16,536 nucleotides of DNA from Bordetella parapertussis (GTDB lineage Bacteria; Pseudomonadota; Gammaproteobacteria; Burkholderiales; Burkholderiaceae_C). The notes under the pieces were generated by a model. That model saw only the letters and a list, made by a program, of their open reading frames with translations. It did no database searches and was not told the origin of the DNA. The position numbers were made by a program, and so were the translations under genes. The stretch spans positions 1-16,536 of the forward strand of contig CAMDJS010000036.1 of the NCBI GenBank assembly GCA_945900685.1, written 5' to 3'. Position 1 is the stretch's first letter. Every line of letters starts with the position of its first letter. Below, piece by piece: positions 15,966 through 16,536 of the stretch.

Positions 15966-16018
15966 ACGGCAAGGGATTGCCACTTTTCATCAAAAAACGG
16001 CAAATATTTGCCACTTTG
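15966..16018. repeat. Two direct-repeated palindromes upstream of fliC
   Basis: Two 22-base units, at 15966-15987 and 15997-16018, share ACGGCAA, then four differing bases, then TTGCCACTTT. Each unit holds a dyad: GGCAA-GGGA-TTGCC (15968-15981) and the perfect 14-bp palindrome GGCAAATATTTGCC (15999-16012). Their centres are 31 bp apart, close to three helical turns, and the second ends 9 nt before the fliC -35 element. This layout suggests paired sites for a dimeric DNA-binding protein. A weak terminator for flaG is the alternative for the first dyad, with its short CTTTT tail. Confidence 0.7.
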
Positions 16019-16021
16019 CCC

Positions 16022-16048
16022 TAAAGAAGCTACTTCACGTGCCGATTT
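16022..16048 (+). promoter_or_regulatory. Sigma-28 (FliA) type promoter for fliC
   Basis: TAAAGAAG at 16022-16029, an exact 11-nt spacer, then GCCGATTT at 16041-16048. The -35 carries the TAAAG core and the -10 the GCCGAT core of the FliA consensus. Transcription would start near 16055, giving a leader of about 48 nt before the fliC ATG. Confidence 0.88.
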
Positions 16049-16102
16049 GAGAGCTATCAAGCGAATTGCTTGTGATTTTCAACTCTTAAAAAGGGACGCA
16101 CT

Positions 16103-16536
16103 ATGTCAGTAGTCAACACCAATGTGAAGTCGCTCGTCGCACAGGACTCACTCATGAAAGTGGGCCGCGATTTGTCAACGGCCATGGAGCGCTTGTCTAC
16201 CGGCAAGCGCATCAACTCCGCCAAAGATGACTCCGCTGGCTTGTCCATCAGCAACCGCATGGATTCACAAATCCGCGGCCTGACCATGGCTGTGAAAAAC
16301 GCCAACGACGGCATCTCTCTGATGCAAACCGCTGAGGGCGCGTTAGATGAAGTGACCAATTCATTGCAGCGTATGCGTGAACTCGCTGTGCAAGCAGCCA
16401 ACGGCACCAACAGCGCTTTGGACCGTGCTGCACTCGACGCTGAAGTTCAGCAGTTGAAGTCTGAAATTGACCGCACAGCCAAAACAACCCAGTTCAACAG
16501 CATCAACTTGCTGGACGGCACCTTCAAAAACAAACA
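16103..16536 (+). CDS. fliC: Flagellin, N-terminal part (runs off window)
   Basis: This is the filament subunit. The 144 visible residues cover D0 and most of N-terminal D1, and no stop is reached. It begins [20 protein letters not shown], then [20 protein letters not shown] at 27-46, [10 protein letters not shown] at 51-60 and [19 protein letters not shown] at 66-84. [20 protein letters not shown] at 89-108 aligns with the TLR5-recognition stretch of Salmonella Fli[21 protein letters not shown] at 121-140 is the standard end of the conserved N-terminal domain. AAGGGA at 16091-16096 lies 6 nt before the ATG. The sigma-28 promoter and the adjacent palindromes indicate late, separately controlled expression. 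Total length and number of flagellin copies cannot be told from here. Confidence 0.98.
   Translation, partial: MSVVNTNVKSLVAQDSLMKVGRDLSTAMERLSTGKRINSAKDDSAGLSISNRMDSQIRGLTMAVKNANDGISLMQTAEGALDEVTNSLQRMRELAVQAANGTNSALDRAALDAEVQQLKSEIDRTAKTTQFNSINLLDGTFKNK

Noticed and set aside
1..16536. Mobile elements, CRISPR arrays, tRNA or rRNA genes, defence genes
   Set aside because: None was visible; almost every base belongs to a flagellar gene on one strand or to a short gap between such genes.

Overview
The window is a single, densely packed, plus-strand flagellar locus. Its gene order is flgB-flgC-flgD-flgE-flgF-flgG-flgH-flgI-flgJ-flgK-flgL-fliD-flaG-fliC, with fliC running off the right edge. 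P- and L-ring genes (flgI, flgH) show a Gram-negative envelope. Protein sequences, moderate GC by eye and sigma-28 style promoters suggest a betaproteobacterium of the Burkholderiales, perhaps Comamonadaceae. That placement is inferred from protein character only. No tRNA, rRNA, insertion sequence, CRISPR or plasmid function is visible.

Layout: positions 58-9935 encode the proximal and distal rod (FlgB, FlgC, FlgF, FlgG), hook cap (FlgD), hook (FlgE), L- and P-rings (FlgH, FlgI) and rod-assembly factor (FlgJ). Gaps are 50 nt or less, so this reads as one operon. Positions 9932-13942 encode the hook-filament junction proteins FlgK and FlgL, with flgK overlapping flgJ by an ATGA. Positions 13999-16536 encode the filament cap FliD, FlaG and the N-terminal third or so of a flagellin. 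Each of these last three genes has its own sigma-28 (FliA)-type promoter in the gap before it, with the 8-11-8 layout of the enterobacterial consensus. The order of genes therefore follows both the order of assembly and the expected order of expression: rod, hook, junction, cap, filament.

The unusual content lies inside otherwise canonical genes. FlgE is 1428 residues, about three times the usual length, because roughly 1000 residues of repeated beta-rich modules sit between normal ends. FlgK is 1021 residues, nearly twice the usual length, and its insert includes a module resembling one found in phage virion proteins. FlgJ has only the rod-binding domain and lacks the peptidoglycan hydrolase domain. 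Upstream of fliC there are two near-identical palindromes 31 bp apart, centre to centre, placed like an operator. I see no wholly unknown system here; the enlarged hook and junction proteins and the fliC and flaG leader structures are the best leads.
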